Assembly (NCBI GenBank): GCA_003168235.1
Contig: PMSZ01000146.1
Location: 1-13,403, forward strand
DNA from: Acidobacteriaceae bacterium
Lineage (GTDB): Bacteria; Acidobacteriota; Terriglobia; Terriglobales; Acidobacteriaceae
Reading direction: 5' to 3'
DNA: 13,403 nucleotides
A program made the position numbers and the translations under genes. Positions 13,383 to 13,403 of this stretch are shown piece after piece; positions within the stretch are counted from its first letter, which is position 1, and every line of letters starts with the position of its first letter. Under the pieces are notes generated by a model. The model was not told the DNA's origin and ran no database searches. It saw only the letters and a program-made list of their open reading frames with translations.

Positions 13383-13403
13383 GAGGTCAGAGGTTAGAGG
13401 TCA
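13383..13403. repeat. Three heptamer repeats at the window end
   Basis: GAGGTCA, GAGGTTA and GAGGTCA follow directly, starting 5 bases after the isomerase stop and running to the end of the window. The array may continue beyond it. It resembles short heptamer tandem repeats found between genes in some bacteria. Confidence 0.55.

Noticed and set aside
1..13403. CRISPR array, prophage, transposase or toxin-antitoxin module
   Set aside because: No regularly spaced direct repeats, integrase, transposase or paired small toxin/antitoxin genes are seen. The short repeats found are not accompanied by mobility genes.

Overview
The window looks like chromosomal DNA from a soil-type Acidobacteriota (Terriglobia-like). 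The main pointer is a secreted protein at 6239-7282 with the von Willebrand A architecture known as the acidobacterial VWFA-related domain. The moderately GC-rich composition, the many secreted or periplasmic proteins, and several short dispersed-repeat-like sequences between and inside genes agree with this. The phylum call is an inference: there is no rRNA or other phylogenetic marker here.

Layout, left to right. (a) 1-2963, plus strand: a possible small ORF, a 12-helix MFS transporter of the spinster-like type, and a secreted protein built from about nine units of roughly 33 residues that I cannot assign to a family. (b) 2964-3330 has no convincing gene. (c) 3331-5959, minus strand, transcribed leftwards: a secreted LolA-like protein, a SppA-type signal peptide peptidase, an HU/IHF-type DNA-bending protein and a CAU-anticodon tRNA (tRNA-Ile2 or elongator tRNA-Met). 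(d) 5960-6238 is a divergent intergenic region. (e) 6239-8983, plus strand: the VWFA-related protein and, 27 bases later, a hydantoinase B/oxoprolinase-family subunit with no HyuA partner in the window. (f) 9149-10697: an HtrA/Deg-type membrane-anchored serine protease followed at 16 bases by a small MmcQ/YjbR-fold protein with a lysine-rich tail. (g) 10821-13378: a complete periplasmic gamma-glutamyltransferase whose stop codon overlaps the start of a sugar phosphate isomerase/epimerase-type TIM-barrel protein.

Most genes are ordinary housekeeping, envelope or metabolic genes. Envelope proteolysis recurs (SppA, HtrA, gamma-glutamyltransferase), but nothing shows that these loci form one pathway. 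I do not see a new multi-gene system. The points most worth a second look are the 33-residue repeat protein, an apparently in-frame palindromic repeat insertion inside the hydantoinase B gene, the repeat-like elements at 3901-3982, 8987-9086 and 13383-13403, and the identity of the CAU tRNA.
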